From: Bacillota bacterium
GTDB lineage: Bacteria > Bacillota > UBA4882 > UBA8346
DNA length: 34,973 bases
Direction of reading: 5' to 3'
Assembly: GCA_012728785.1 (NCBI GenBank)
Contig: JAAYEK010000021.1
Location: forward strand, 1-34,973
Positions 1 through 7,597 of this stretch are shown piece by piece. The stretch's first letter is position 1. Each line of letters starts with the position of its first letter. Under the pieces are notes generated by a model. It saw nothing but the letters and a program-made list of their open reading frames with translations, ran no database searches and was not told the origin of the DNA. Made by a program: the position numbers and the translations under genes.

Positions 1-78
1 GCGATGATCTATCTTTTGGGTGGGAAGCTGACTTTTGATTTCCAGAAAAATGATGCTTCTAAACACCATTTTGGTTAG
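1..78 (+). CDS. C-terminal end of an upstream protein (partial)
   Basis: An open frame enters from the left edge and stops at TAG 76-78. Its 25 visible residues end in alternating hydrophobic/polar order (GGKLTFDFQ) followed by a short polar tail. That alternation is compatible with the last strand of a beta-barrel and would fit the two barrel-like genes that follow, but it is too short to prove homology. It could also be a chance open frame. The tag stop is followed by 44 bases before the next gene. Confidence 0.3.
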   Translation, partial: AMIYLLGGKLTFDFQKNDASKHHFG

Positions 79-122
79 TTGATAGTCGGGTTACCCACAC
101 GATTTAGCGAAACGCCTTTTTT

Positions 123-821
123 ATGGTGTTAGTTTTTGGATTGTTTTTTGGATTAGCTTCAGCTAGCCGGGGGGAAGAGAAAGAAGAGGGTATGTACTTT
201 AGTATTTTGGGCGTAGAGAACAGTATTGGCGGAGATTTTAAAGGTACTGTTACCGGGGGATTTGTGGACAGTACAGTCTTAATTAGAATACCTGAGATTA
301 AAAACGGTAGTGGTTTTGGGATTCTAATCGGAGGTTATACCGAAAAATTGGCTGGGGAATTATATTATTCATGTTCAAAACATGATACTTCATTTAAGTT
401 TTATGACCTTAACTGTAATGGGTTTAATGATGGCGGAGCTGAAGATACTGTTTATTACCAAGATGGTGAATGTCAAGTATTTGGTGCTAATGCCAAGTGG
501 TTTTTTGCTAATTTATTTGATAGTAACTTTCGTTTTTTTGGACAATTAGGATTTTTTGTTCCTAAAATCTCCATGGAACATGGGGCTTATCAAGAGGATG
601 ATGTTGATGATACCGCGGATGTTTCTTTTACCGGTTATGGAGTGGATCTTGGTCTCGGAGTTATAATTCATCTACATCCCAAATGGGCTATCACCGGCTC
701 CTCCGTTTATCGGTATATTCGAATTAAAGAAGCCACCGCTTTTGGTGAAGATAGGATTCCATCGGATACTATGGTTGGGAGTGGCTGGAGTTATAGTGTT
801 GGCATAAATTATTATTTTTAA
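123..821 (+). CDS. Putative outer-membrane beta-barrel protein
   Basis: A 232-residue protein of no family I can name. The N-terminus is a hydrophobic stretch (about residues 1-15) ending in an Ala-Ser-Ala-like cleavage region, consistent with a signal peptide, but it lacks the usual basic n-region. The rest is rich in Gly, aromatic residues and alternating-polarity segments, and it ends in VGINYYF. A terminal aromatic residue after an alternating strand is typical of outer-membrane beta-barrels. No Shine-Dalgarno sequence is visible before ATG 123, and an in-frame TAG lies at 105-107, so the start is uncertain and the N-terminus may be damaged. The next gene begins 18 bases downstream and has the same architecture, suggesting co-transcription. 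Function is unknown; surface or porin-like roles are only inference. Confidence 0.6.
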   Translation: MVLVFGLFFGLASASRGEEKEEGMYFSILGVENSIGGDFKGTVTGGFVDSTVLIRIPEIKNGSGFGILIGGYTEKLAGELYYSCSKHDTSFKFYDLNCNGFNDGGAEDTVYYQDGECQVFGANAKWFFANLFDSNFRFFGQLGFFVPKISMEHGAYQEDDVDDTADVSFTGYGVDLGLGVIIHLHPKWAITGSSVYRYIRIKEATAFGEDRIPSDTMVGSGWSYSVGINYYF

Positions 822-839
822 TAATTTTGGGAGGGGCTA

Positions 840-1439
840 ATGTTACATAACTTAATGATTTCTTTTTTAATTATTATTCTTTCATTTGGATTTGTAGTTT
901 ATGATACCGCAATGGTTTTAGCTGAGGAAGGGGATCAAAAGTACTATTTTGCTTTAAAAGCCAATCATATTTGGTTTGATGGTGATGTTGAAGAACTGGA
1001 GAAAGACGTAGGCGGTGGGTTAATATTCGGGGCGACTAAAGATATATATACTTGTGAATTTAGTTATTCCTATTCGGAACATAATATAATTAACTCCAGT
1101 CCCACCTTGACTACGGAATTAGAATCATTAAATCTTAGCATAAAAGTTACCCCCAAGAGTTTATTGAAAAAACGATGCCAGCCTTATGGACTTATAGGGT
1201 ACGGGATTACTCGACTTTCAGTTGATGATTCGTTTGACCTAAAATATGAGGGGAAAGGGTTTCATTTGGGATTTGGCATGAATTGCAAGCTCAGTAATAA
1301 GATAGGCATTGATGGGTCAGTTGCTTACTATCGTTATGATATAAGTAAAGTGGAAATTATGGAAGTGGGAGTTCCGTTGGATGATGTAACATTGATCAAT
1401 ACCGTTGCTAGTTTAGGAATTAAGTTTTATTTCAAGTAA
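840..1439 (+). CDS. Putative outer-membrane beta-barrel protein (OmpA/porin-like size)
   Basis: A 199-residue protein preceded by a good ribosome-binding site (GGGAGGGG at 830-837). It has a hydrophobic N-terminal segment (about residues 5-28, ending VLAEEG) that reads as a signal peptide. The mature part has repeated Gly/aromatic amphipathic strands, for example YGLIGYGITRL and GFHLGFGMN, and ends in LGIKFYFK, resembling a barrel C-terminal strand. The size is near that of 8-stranded barrels. It follows the other barrel-like gene by 18 bases, and the two look like divergent members of one class rather than recent duplicates. The exact family is not recognised. The call rests on pattern rather than a diagnostic motif. 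Confidence 0.6.
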   Translation: MLHNLMISFLIIILSFGFVVYDTAMVLAEEGDQKYYFALKANHIWFDGDVEELEKDVGGGLIFGATKDIYTCEFSYSYSEHNIINSSPTLTTELESLNLSIKVTPKSLLKKRCQPYGLIGYGITRLSVDDSFDLKYEGKGFHLGFGMNCKLSNKIGIDGSVAYYRYDISKVEIMEVGVPLDDVTLINTVASLGIKFYFK

Positions 1440-1610
1440 TTTTTGCAACCCTTAGAGCTTTTTTCGCTAAAAATCAAATAGAGCGTCTTTCCTGATTGCC
1501 CTGCCTTGAAGAAAAGGGGACCGGGATATTATTGAAAATTGACTTAAAAGCTTAAAGGATTAGTTATCCAGATGTAGAAATTATCTAGGTAACTTAAGGA
1601 GGTAATAACT

Positions 1611-1898
1611 ATGGATGATAGTAAAGTAGCGATATTAATCGAAGATTTACTATCTAAATTTCAGGTATTTGGCGAAGGGCAAGATGATCTTCGAAATAAA
1701 ATGGAACGATTAGAACAAAAAGTTGATGGACTGACTGAAGACATGAATATTATTAAACCCACGGTTAGAGGTATAATTGAGGACATGGATTTTATTAAAC
1801 CGACTCTTAATAAAATCGTCAATCGGCTTGATAATATCGAAGGTGAAATAATTAAAATTAACCCTGAATCAAGGACGGTCTTGAAACAAATTAAATAG
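1611..1898 (+). CDS. Small coiled-coil protein with an internal 14-residue duplication
   Basis: A 95-residue acidic protein with a strong ribosome-binding site (AAGGAGG about ten bases before ATG 1611). Most of it has the hydrophobic spacing of an alpha-helical coiled coil (MERLEQKVDGL, IVNRLDNIEGEI). Residues 42-55 and 56-69 are a tandem duplication: TEDMNIIKPTVRGI then IEDMDFIKPTLNKI. There is no signal peptide or membrane segment, so it is probably cytoplasmic. It converges with the minus-strand gene at 1922-2149. The function is unknown; small repeat coiled coils of this sort are common in Bacillota and often occur in families. Confidence 0.65.
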   Translation: MDDSKVAILIEDLLSKFQVFGEGQDDLRNKMERLEQKVDGLTEDMNIIKPTVRGIIEDMDFIKPTLNKIVNRLDNIEGEIIKINPESRTVLKQIK

Positions 1899-1921
1899 CC
1901 ATTTTAGTTTATTCCACCTCC

Positions 1922-2149
1922 TCACCCATTTTTCTTAAATACCACCGGTTGATAGTTATCGATATATTCTAAGGCTTGATTGGGATCGTTTGTTACATAT
2001 ACAAACTTCTCGCCTCCGGTTTGGCGAACTTTTGATCGGGCATCCATGACCGCTTTGCGTTCCCGCATTCCTTCGGTGACAATCAGTTCGTCGCAACAAT
2101 CATAGACTACGCCTTTAATGTTCAGGGCTTTTGGAATGACACCGATCAC
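1922..2149 (-). CDS. Hypothetical small protein (75 aa)
   Basis: The frame starts with GTG at 2149-2147 on the minus strand, preceded by GGAAAG with an eight-base gap, which supports translation. The 75-residue product contains Cys-Cys (VVYDCCDELIV) and a basic central segment (GMRERKAVMDARSKVR), then a probable beta-alpha ending. I do not recognise a family. The two adjacent cysteines and proximity to the thiol-redox genes starting at 2289 (opposite strand) may be coincidental. It could be a remnant of a larger protein, because the start is abrupt and the length is small. Confidence 0.45.
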   Translation of the reverse strand: MIGVIPKALNIKGVVYDCCDELIVTEGMRERKAVMDARSKVRQTGGEKFVYVTNDPNQALEYIDNYQPVVFKKNG

Positions 2150-2288
2150 TAATTATTCTTTCCAGTGAAGCAAAATCCTTCCCGCTGTTGTAAGATTTCT
2201 TGAAGGATAAAGAGATGTTAAAGCGAAGTGATTTAGCGAATGATAAAATGATATCTGAAAGATAAATCCACATATTTTGGAGGAAGGG

Positions 2289-2573
2289 ATGAGCGATTTG
2301 AAGCCGGAAACAGTTGGAAGTAAAGGTAAGGTATTGCTGTATGCCCTAAGTACCTGTATCTGGTGTCGAAAGACCAAGAATCTCCTGGACGAGCTGGGTG
2401 TCGCTTACGATTTCATCGATGTCGACTTATTGACTGGTGAGGATAGCCAAAAGATCCGACGGGAACAGGAGCTTTGGAACCCCAGTGGTTCATTTCCGAC
2501 ATTAGTGATTAATAATGCCAAGTGTATTATCGGATTTGAAGAAGACCAGATCCGGAAAGAATTCGGGAAATGA
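2289..2573 (+). CDS. Glutaredoxin/thioredoxin-like protein
   Basis: A 94-residue thioredoxin-fold protein. The active-site motif CIWC follows the first beta strand ([12 protein letters not shown]), and a conserved-looking FPTLVIN segment supplies the cis-proline of the fold. The C-terminal [10 protein letters not shown] helix matches glutaredoxin-like family ends. ATG 2289 is chosen over the in-frame TTG 2277 because GGAGG sits at 2279-2283. The stop overlaps the next start (ATGA), so translation is probably coupled to the ferredoxin:thioredoxin reductase-like gene. The natural inference is that this protein is the small thiol partner reduced by that enzyme, in the cytoplasm. Confidence 0.88.
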   Translation: MSDLKPETVGSKGKVLLYALSTCIWCRKTKNLLDELGVAYDFIDVDLLTGEDSQKIRREQELWNPSGSFPTLVINNAKCIIGFEEDQIRKEFGK

Positions 2574-3085
2574 GTAAAAAGATGCAAATTACACCCGAAG
2601 AGTTGGAGCAGGCCTATCAAAAGTTACTGCAAGAGACAGAAACCGCCGGTTATCATCTCAACCCGGATCTGGAGTTTACCAAAGATTTGATCGAGTCTTT
2701 ACTGATCAATGAGGCAAGGTATGGATATCAGGCCTGTCCGTGTCGGCTGGCTTCCGGTAACAAAGAAGAAGATTTGGATATCATCTGTCCCTGCGATTAT
2801 CGGGACCCTGATCTAACTGAACATGCGGCTTGTTATTGCGCGTTATATGTATCGGGCAAAATTCATAAGGGTGAAGCGAAAGCAAAGCCGATTCCAGAAA
2901 GAAGACCGGGACGAGAGGAGCGACTAAAAAAAATGACTGCCAATTCAAACAGCGGCGAAATCAATAACCTGGCATATCCCGTTTGGCGTTGTAAGGTTTG
3001 CGGTTATTTGTCCGCCCGCAACGAGCCACCCGAGGTTTGCCCAATCTGTAAAGCTGAAAAGGAAAGGTTTGAACGGTTTTTATGA
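2570..3085 (+). CDS. Ferredoxin:thioredoxin reductase catalytic subunit fused to a rubredoxin domain
   Basis: A 171-residue protein. Residues 1-95 carry the ferredoxin:thioredoxin reductase catalytic pattern: C56-P-C58, C73-P-C75 and C88-Y-C90, with the flanking [10 protein letters not shown] and ACYCALYV typical of the family. These cysteines bind a 4Fe-4S cluster and supply the redox disulfide. A linker (about 96-135) joins a rubredoxin-like domain with C141-x2-C144 and C157-x2-C160, expected to bind one iron. In the family, electrons from ferredoxin reduce a partner thiol protein; the fused rubredoxin probably replaces or adds an electron donor (inference). The gene overlaps the glutaredoxin-like gene upstream and tag downstream by four bases each, so the three form one operon. 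Confidence 0.9.
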   Translation: MSKKMQITPEELEQAYQKLLQETETAGYHLNPDLEFTKDLIESLLINEARYGYQACPCRLASGNKEEDLDIICPCDYRDPDLTEHAACYCALYVSGKIHKGEAKAKPIPERRPGREERLKKMTANSNSGEINNLAYPVWRCKVCGYLSARNEPPEVCPICKAEKERFERFL

Positions 3086-3702
3086 AAAACGGAGATTCCA
3101 AGGGATTGGTAAGGTGTGGCTGGGCGGGTAATGATCCGCTATACATCGAATACCACGATACCGAATGGGGGGTTCCGGTTACCGACGACCGAACTTTATT
3201 TGAGTTTCTAACTTTAGAAGGAGCCCAAGCCGGTTTAAGCTGGATTACGATTTTGAGGAAAAGAGAAAACTACCGCCAAGCCTTTGATAAATTTGAACCC
3301 CTAAAGGTGGCGGCTTATAACGAAGCCAAAATCAATCAATTAATTGATAATCCCGGAATCATCCGCAATCGGCGAAAAGTAGCAGCGGCTATCATCAATG
3401 CCCAGGCTTTTTTAAAGGTCCAAGCGGAATTCGGCAGTTTTGCCAAGTATCTGTGGAGTTTTGTTGATTACCAACCGATTCAGAATAATTGGGAGACCCT
3501 TAAAGATGTGCCGGCCCAGACTGACATTTCGCAGCTCCTAAGCGGGGACTTGCAGAAACGGGGGTTTAAATTTGTCGGGCCTACGATTTGTTACGCTTTA
3601 ATGCAAGCCATAGGGATGGTTAATGACCATACGTTGGACTGTTTCCGCCATACTGTGGTGAGAGATTTAGCCAGGAATACTGATATCTTAAACCGGATTT
3701 AA
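3082..3702 (+). CDS. tag: DNA-3-methyladenine glycosylase I
   Basis: A 206-residue enzyme that excises 3-methyladenine from alkylated DNA in base-excision repair. The N-terminal [13 protein letters not shown] and [10 protein letters not shown] blocks are diagnostic. C12, H25, H183 and C187 match the zinc-binding set of the Tag family, and E46 matches the substrate-contacting glutamate of the E. coli enzyme. [20 protein letters not shown] is the usual C-terminal core. It starts at ATG 3082, overlapping the reductase stop by four bases. The link with a thiol-redox pair is unusual and may mean a shared response to oxidative or alkylating damage, or only convenient co-transcription. Confidence 0.95.
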   Translation: MKNGDSKGLVRCGWAGNDPLYIEYHDTEWGVPVTDDRTLFEFLTLEGAQAGLSWITILRKRENYRQAFDKFEPLKVAAYNEAKINQLIDNPGIIRNRRKVAAAIINAQAFLKVQAEFGSFAKYLWSFVDYQPIQNNWETLKDVPAQTDISQLLSGDLQKRGFKFVGPTICYALMQAIGMVNDHTLDCFRHTVVRDLARNTDILNRI

Positions 3703-3761
3703 AGAAATGAATTTTGGCTGGTATTTAACTATTATTTAACGATTATTTTGATAGACTTTCA

Positions 3762-3790
3762 TTGACTGATAGTCAGTCAGTGGATATAAT
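3762..3790 (+). promoter_or_regulatory. Promoter with embedded palindromic operator for the TetR-exporter operon
   Basis: A near-consensus sigma-A promoter: TTGACT (3762-3767), 17-base spacer, TATAAT (3785-3790). Inside it lies a perfect inverted repeat, TGACTGA-TAG-TCAGTCA (3763-3779), covering the -35 box and part of the spacer. Operators of this shape are typical for TetR regulators, so binding by the regulator encoded immediately downstream would block polymerase. Autorepression is inference from position. Confidence 0.85.
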
Positions 3791-3810
3791 AAAAGAAAAG
3801 GGAGGCAATA

Positions 3811-4440
3811 ATGGCGCGAGTTACTAAAGATCCGGAAGAACGCAAACATGAAATTATGCTAGCCGCTTTTCAACTGTTCGCTACCAAGGGGTTTGAGGAG
3901 ACGGCGGTCAGCGATATTGTTAAAAAAGTCGGCGTGGCCCAAGGGTTGTTTTATTACTATTTTAAATCTAAGGAAGAAGTCTTGGAAGCTGTTATGGAAC
4001 ATTACACCAAAGAATTGGTGTGCAAGATTAAGCAGATAACCATGGATAGCTCTAATAACACTCTCGAGAAAATGCAAAGAATCTTCGATGCTTTTTTCGA
4101 TTTTGGAGAGTATGACGACCGGATGATTAGTTTCGCCCATAGTCCCGAGAATGCCGATTTGCACCAGCGTTTTATGTTCCAAACCATCAAAAAAGTGCTG
4201 CCGGACTTGATAATGTTGGTCAAGGAAGGGATTGACGAAGGGATATTTGTAACAGAATACCCGGAGGATACGGCTTCAATTTTGCTTTTAGGAATTGGGA
4301 CTTACATTCATTCAATCGATGGTTTCTTCGAACAAAAAGAGGTCTTCATGACAAAAAGGAAGTCCTTCTTGGAAATTATCAGCAAGACGCTGGGGGTGAA
4401 AATAGGATTTAGAAGTCAGGAGACAGGAGACAGTAGCTGA
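3811..4440 (+). CDS. TetR/AcrR-family transcriptional regulator
   Basis: A 209-residue regulator with the standard N-terminal helix-turn-helix (about residues 10-60: FATKGFEETAVSDIVKKVGV then GLFYYYFKSKEEVL), followed by an all-helical ligand-binding domain. The ribosome-binding site GGAGG is at 3801-3805. The operator palindrome lies 32-48 bases upstream of the start. The stop is 35 bases before the ABC ATPase, so it very likely controls the exporter operon as well as itself. The last residues (RSQETGDSS) come from a low-complexity AGTCAGGAGACAGG-type repeat, so the natural C-terminus has been replaced or extended by repeat DNA. The ligand is unknown. Confidence 0.93.
   Translation: MARVTKDPEERKHEIMLAAFQLFATKGFEETAVSDIVKKVGVAQGLFYYYFKSKEEVLEAVMEHYTKELVCKIKQITMDSSNNTLEKMQRIFDAFFDFGEYDDRMISFAHSPENADLHQRFMFQTIKKVLPDLIMLVKEGIDEGIFVTEYPEDTASILLLGIGTYIHSIDGFFEQKEVFMTKRKSFLEIISKTLGVKIGFRSQETGDSS
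4411..4437 (+). repeat. AGTCAG/ACAG low-complexity repeat at the tetR 3' end
   Basis: The purine-rich stretch AGTCAGGAGACAGGAGACAG forms the last codons of tetR. Related sequence recurs at 11561-11636, 17017-17054, 25949-25979 and 27221-27239. Confidence 0.6.
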
Positions 4441-4475
4441 AACCTAGTTACTTTTAGGATATACGGGGTGATAAG

Positions 4476-5186
4476 GTGGAACGGACTAATCTCTTTAAAT
4501 TAGAGAATGTCGTCAAGGAATATGATATGGGCGAGGTTAAGGTTGTGGCTTTAAAAGAGGCCAATTTTAATCTGTTCAAAGGTGAGCTAGTGGTAGTGCT
4601 GGGGCCCAGCGGTTCCGGGAAAAGCACTTTATTGAACATCATGGGCGGGATGGACACACCGACTAGAGGCCGTGTTTATTGCGGCGCAACGGATATTGCC
4701 GCTTTGAACGAAGGGCAACTGACTTCTTTCCGCCGTCATCAGGTAGGGTTCGTCTTTCAATTCTATAATTTAATGCCCAACCTTACCGTTAAGGAAAATG
4801 TCGAATTGGCCACGGAGATCTCTGAAAATCCCCTGGATGTGGTAGCTGTTTTAGAACAAGTAGGACTGGAAAAAAGGGCTAACCATTTTCCGGCCCAGTT
4901 GAGCGGCGGAGAACAACAGCGGGTGGCCATCGCCAGGGCCGTAGCCAAGAACCCGGAGGTACTTTTATGCGATGAACCCACCGGCGCTTTGGATCACCTT
5001 ACCGGAATCAAAGTGCTCCGATTGTTATGTGATATTAATCAAAGTACCGGAAAGACAGTGATTATCATTACCCATAATCAGCCTATTGCCGGAATTGCCG
5101 ACCGGGTAATCAAAATGAGCAGTGGCGAAATTGTCGAGATTATTGAAAACCGGCAACGGATTGAACCCGAAAAAGTTGAGTGGTAA
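4476..5186 (+). CDS. ABC transporter ATP-binding protein (MacB/LolD type)
   Basis: A 236-residue nucleotide-binding subunit. Walker A is G43-PSGSGKS-T51, the ABC signature LSGGEQQR is at 142-149, and Walker B is [12 protein letters not shown] with D166-E167. The switch histidine lies in IITHN. The [20 protein letters not shown]-loop region is characteristic of the MacB/LolD/FtsE-related group, which powers mechanotransmission permeases rather than classical importers. The start is GTG 4476. It follows tetR by 35 bases and precedes the permease by 31, so it is the ATPase of this export operon, acting at the cytoplasmic face of the inner membrane. Confidence 0.93.
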   Translation: MERTNLFKLENVVKEYDMGEVKVVALKEANFNLFKGELVVVLGPSGSGKSTLLNIMGGMDTPTRGRVYCGATDIAALNEGQLTSFRRHQVGFVFQFYNLMPNLTVKENVELATEISENPLDVVAVLEQVGLEKRANHFPAQLSGGEQQRVAIARAVAKNPEVLLCDEPTGALDHLTGIKVLRLLCDINQSTGKTVIIITHNQPIAGIADRVIKMSSGEIVEIIENRQRIEPEKVEW

Positions 5187-5217
5187 AGGGTTTGCCTAGC
5201 GGAGGTATGAGGATCTA

Positions 5218-7584
5218 ATGAAAAAACTCAATATTATGCTTATTCGGGAAATCGCTAAGGCCAAGGGGCAATTCATCGCCGCTGCGGCGGTGATTATGGC
5301 TGGGATTGTCATGTTTGCCGCCACTTATCTATCATACCGTAATCTAAAAAATTCCCTTGAACTTTATTACGATCAGTACCGATTCCTGGATTATTTCGCT
5401 GAAGCGAGCTACATACCGGAATATATTGTGGATCGTGTCAAAGGGCTTGAAGGAGTCGAGGCAGCTTACGGCCGGATTAGTGTCGATGTCGGGGCTGATG
5501 TTGGCGAAGAACGGCGGATCACCTTAAGGATCATCTCCTTGCCGGAACGCGGAACCCCAGCCTTGAACCGGATAACGGTCATCTCCGGCGGCTATTTTAA
5601 CGATCAAGCCGAAAATTCCTGTCTGATCAATCAACAGTTCGCCGAGTATAATCAGTTGGCTAAAGGCGGGATCATCAAAGCTATCATCGACAAACGAGTC
5701 TATGAACTTAAAATCGATGGGATAGTAAGAAGCCCGGAGTTCATTTATGCGATGAAATCGGCCGAGTCCTTATTTTCGGCGGCGGAAAACTTCGGCGTCA
5801 TTTATATCAAAGAATCAACCGCCTTCGAACTGTTCGGTTTCAATCACTGTTATAACCAGTTACATATTAGGTTTACCGCAAAAGCGGACCGCCCAAAGAT
5901 AATCAATCGGATTGAACGGATGCTGGTTCCATACGGGTTCATCAGTGGGGTTGAACGCAAGGACCAGCTAAGCAACAACATGATTCAAAATGAACTTTCC
6001 GAGTTGCAAAATATGGCGATAATGTTCCCAATCCTATTCCTGTCGGTGGCGGCGATGATTATTTACAACATGTTGCGTCGGATCATCAATAACCAACGGA
6101 CTCAAATCGGGGTTCTGAAAGCTTTCGGGTACTCCAACCAGCGAATTGTCGGCCATTATTTAGGGTATGCGGCATTAATCGGGTTGACCGGGGCTTTAGT
6201 AGGTGCTCTTCTGGGTTGGTATACCAGTACGGTTTTGACGGCCATGTATACCAAAATGTACAACATTCCGGTGTTGCAAAGGGTAATTTATGGCGAGGTT
6301 TTTCTGATTGGCCCCGGAATCAGCATGGTTGTTTGTTTGATTGCCGGTTTTAATTCGGCCCGGAAAATATTAAAGATCGAGCCGGCCCAGGCCATGCGTT
6401 CCGAAGCGCCCAAAGCCGGGCGGCGGATCTTTTTGGATGGGATCGGTTACATCTGGGACCGGTTGACTTTCGGTTGGAAAATGAGTCTCCGAAATATCTT
6501 TCGCAGCAGGCAACGGGCTTTACTAACTCTGTTGGGTATGGCCTTTACAATGATGTTTTTTATTATCTCCCTCTATTTTTTAGATGCGGTCGGTTATCTT
6601 TTGGAGCAACATTTCTTCGTTTTTCAACAGCAGGACTATAAAGTGTCTTTTTCCGATCCAGCCTCGTTTTACGACGCTTTGGAATTGAACCGGATCAAAG
6701 GAGTTAACAAGGCCGAGCCGGTCTTGGAAATACCGGCCCAGTTGATTAATGGCTGGATGAAAGAAGACACGATGGTAATCGGTTTGACCCGGCGGAATAC
6801 TTTTTATCGATTGACTGACGAAAATAAAGCAACAGTTCCGGTTCCGGCCAAGGGTATTTTAATCGCTGCCAGATTAGCTGAAAAACTGCGGGTAACCAAA
6901 GGAGAGACCATCACCTTAAAGACCTATCAAGGAAGAATCTTGGAAAAAGATATTAAAGTTGCGGGCGTAGTTAAGCAGTATGCCGGGGCCAACTGTTACA
7001 TGGACTTGGAGGAACTGGGCGGCTTATTGGAGGAAGGTCGGTTTGCCAATGGGGCGCTGCTCGGGATCGAAAACGGTATGGATCGGATTGTAAGGAAAGA
7101 GATCTTTAAAATTCCCGGAGTCGAAACCCTGGAGTCCCGGGTCAACTCATATCATGCTTTTCTGCAATTTATGGAATTTATCGATACCTTCATTATCCTG
7201 ATGCTTGTTTTCGGTTCAATAATGGGTTTTGCGATTGTCTTCAATACAACGGTAATCAATATTACCGAACGCCGCCGGGAACTGGCGTCGTTAAAAGTAT
7301 TGGGTTATACGGCCGGGGAAATCGAGCTGACCATCTTTCGGGAAAATGTTTGTTTGGGATTGTTGGCAATCCCCCCCGGGTTTTTACTGGGGAGAATCAT
7401 GTCCGGGCTGCTTTCTAAGATGTTCGGCGGCGAAATGATAACTTTGGAGGTTTTCATTTATCCGAAGACCTACTTGATTACTGCTGTCAGCGCGTTAATT
7501 TTTATTATCACGGCTCAGTTGGCCAATAGAAAGAAGATTACCGGTTTGAATATGGTCGAGGTTTTGAAAAACCGCGAAGGATGA
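5218..7584 (+). CDS. ABC transporter permease with two FtsX domains
   Basis: A 788-residue membrane protein with an N-terminal transmembrane helix (about 16-36), a large extracytoplasmic domain, then a first FtsX-type domain with helices near 270-390 (RTQIGVLKAFGYSNQRIVGHYLGY is the usual coupling loop). A second extracytoplasmic domain follows, and a second FtsX-type domain near 650-785 (RRRELASLKVLGYTAGEIEL). This duplicated arrangement matches the large permeases paired with LolD/MacB-type ATPases and often with a membrane-fusion protein. Substrates in such systems range from lipids and peptides to antibiotics; nothing in the sequence fixes it here. The adaptor gene starts 14 bases after its stop. 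Confidence 0.92.
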   Translation: MKKLNIMLIREIAKAKGQFIAAAAVIMAGIVMFAATYLSYRNLKNSLELYYDQYRFLDYFAEASYIPEYIVDRVKGLEGVEAAYGRISVDVGADVGEERRITLRIISLPERGTPALNRITVISGGYFNDQAENSCLINQQFAEYNQLAKGGIIKAIIDKRVYELKIDGIVRSPEFIYAMKSAESLFSAAENFGVIYIKESTAFELFGFNHCYNQLHIRFTAKADRPKIINRIERMLVPYGFISGVERKDQLSNNMIQNELSELQNMAIMFPILFLSVAAMIIYNMLRRIINNQRTQIGVLKAFGYSNQRIVGHYLGYAALIGLTGALVGALLGWYTSTVLTAMYTKMYNIPVLQRVIYGEVFLIGPGISMVVCLIAGFNSARKILKIEPAQAMRSEAPKAGRRIFLDGIGYIWDRLTFGWKMSLRNIFRSRQRALLTLLGMAFTMMFFIISLYFLDAVGYLLEQHFFVFQQQDYKVSFSDPASFYDALELNRIKGVNKAEPVLEIPAQLINGWMKEDTMVIGLTRRNTFYRLTDENKATVPVPAKGILIAARLAEKLRVTKGETITLKTYQGRILEKDIKVAGVVKQYAGANCYMDLEELGGLLEEGRFANGALLGIENGMDRIVRKEIFKIPGVETLESRVNSYHAFLQFMEFIDTFIILMLVFGSIMGFAIVFNTTVINITERRRELASLKVLGYTAGEIELTIFRENVCLGLLAIPPGFLLGRIMSGLLSKMFGGEMITLEVFIYPKTYLITAVSALIFIITAQLANRKKITGLNMVEVLKNREG

Positions 7585-7597
7585 GGTGTTTAGTAGT

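Noticed and set aside
1539-1567. Promoter before the coiled-coil gene
   Set aside because: TTGACT is present at 1539-1544 but no acceptable -10 box occurs at 16-18 bases.
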